From positions 1-5,436 of the forward strand of contig JAJPXE010000186.1 of NCBI GenBank assembly GCA_021205645.1: a stretch of 5,436 nucleotides of DNA, in the 5' to 3' direction. How positions within the stretch are numbered: position 1 is the stretch's first letter; each line of letters begins with the position of its first letter. This DNA comes from Candidatus Gastranaerophilales bacterium (GTDB lineage: Bacteria; Cyanobacteriota; Vampirovibrionia; Gastranaerophilales; Gastranaerophilaceae). Below are positions 5,290-5,436 of the stretch, one piece after another. Both the position numbers and the translations under genes were made by a program. The notes below the pieces were generated by a model. The model saw nothing but the letters and a program-made list of their open reading frames with translations. It did not search any database and was not told the DNA's origin.

Positions 5290-5436
5290 ATGAGAGCAAC
5301 GGAATATTTTATGGACGGATATTCGTGTTCCGAAAGTATAATAAAAGAACTGGCAGAGGAATACCCTGAAATATCAGCTTTACTTCCGGCGGCAACAGCT
5401 TTTTCCGGCGGGTGCGGTTCGGGCTGTATCTGCGGG
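5290..5436 (+). CDS. C_GCAxxG_C_C family redox protein, 3'-truncated by window end
   Basis: The first 49 codons are present and the frame is open to the window end. The visible part has the family's opening pattern: a short helix with GYSCSES (residues 10-16, Cys13), a second helix (about 20-37), then SGGCGSGCICG (39-49) with Cys42, Cys46 and Cys48. Together these match the N-terminal half of the C_GCAxxG_C_C family (putative redox-active protein), small cytosolic proteins proposed to bind metal or handle thiol redox in anaerobes. No reaction has been firmly assigned. A strong ribosome binding site precedes the ATG. The gene is divergent from the binding-protein gene across a 174-bp spacer that may carry control elements for both. 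Confidence 0.85.
   Translation, partial: MRATEYFMDGYSCSESIIKELAEEYPEISALLPAATAFSGGCGSGCICG

Overview
This is an AT-rich, densely coding bacterial window with chromosomal housekeeping and signalling content. No phage, insertion sequence, CRISPR or RNA gene is visible. The gene mix is panD, an OmpR-type two-component pair, tadA, a DUF2400/TIGR02757 protein, a family-3 solute-binding protein and a C_GCAxxG_C_C protein. That mix plus the low GC suggests an anaerobic, possibly host-associated lineage. From general resemblance I lean weakly towards an uncultured gut group such as Gastranaerophilales (Melainabacteria), but the sequence alone does not settle the taxon.

Layout: bases 1-109 are an AT-rich leader with a plausible promoter. 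The + strand then carries panD (110-457), an unrecognised 45-residue ORF (460-597), a response regulator (677-1384), its histidine kinase (1386-3068), tadA (3068-3502), four perfect copies of an 11-bp repeat (3511-3554), and the DUF2400/TIGR02757 gene (3560-4312). Spacing is tight: 2 nt between panD and the small ORF, 1 nt between regulator and kinase, and a TAATG overlap between kinase and tadA. These four genes from the regulator onward look like one transcription unit, perhaps extending back to panD. A minus-strand gene for a membrane-anchored amino-acid-binding protein (4309-5115) converges on this unit, and the two stop codons overlap. After a 174-bp divergent intergenic region, a C_GCAxxG_C_C redox protein starts at 5290 and is cut by the window end.

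Function: PanD makes beta-alanine for pantothenate/CoA. The two-component pair senses an unknown extracytoplasmic signal and probably controls transcription. TadA makes inosine-34 in tRNA. The DUF2400 protein has no assigned role, though its motif layout resembles the HhH-GPD DNA glycosylase fold. I see no clear-cut new multi-gene system. The most unusual items are the 11-bp repeat array in front of the DUF2400 gene, the glycosylase-like signature of that protein, the likely leaderless promoter of the binding protein, and the overlooked 45-residue ORF.
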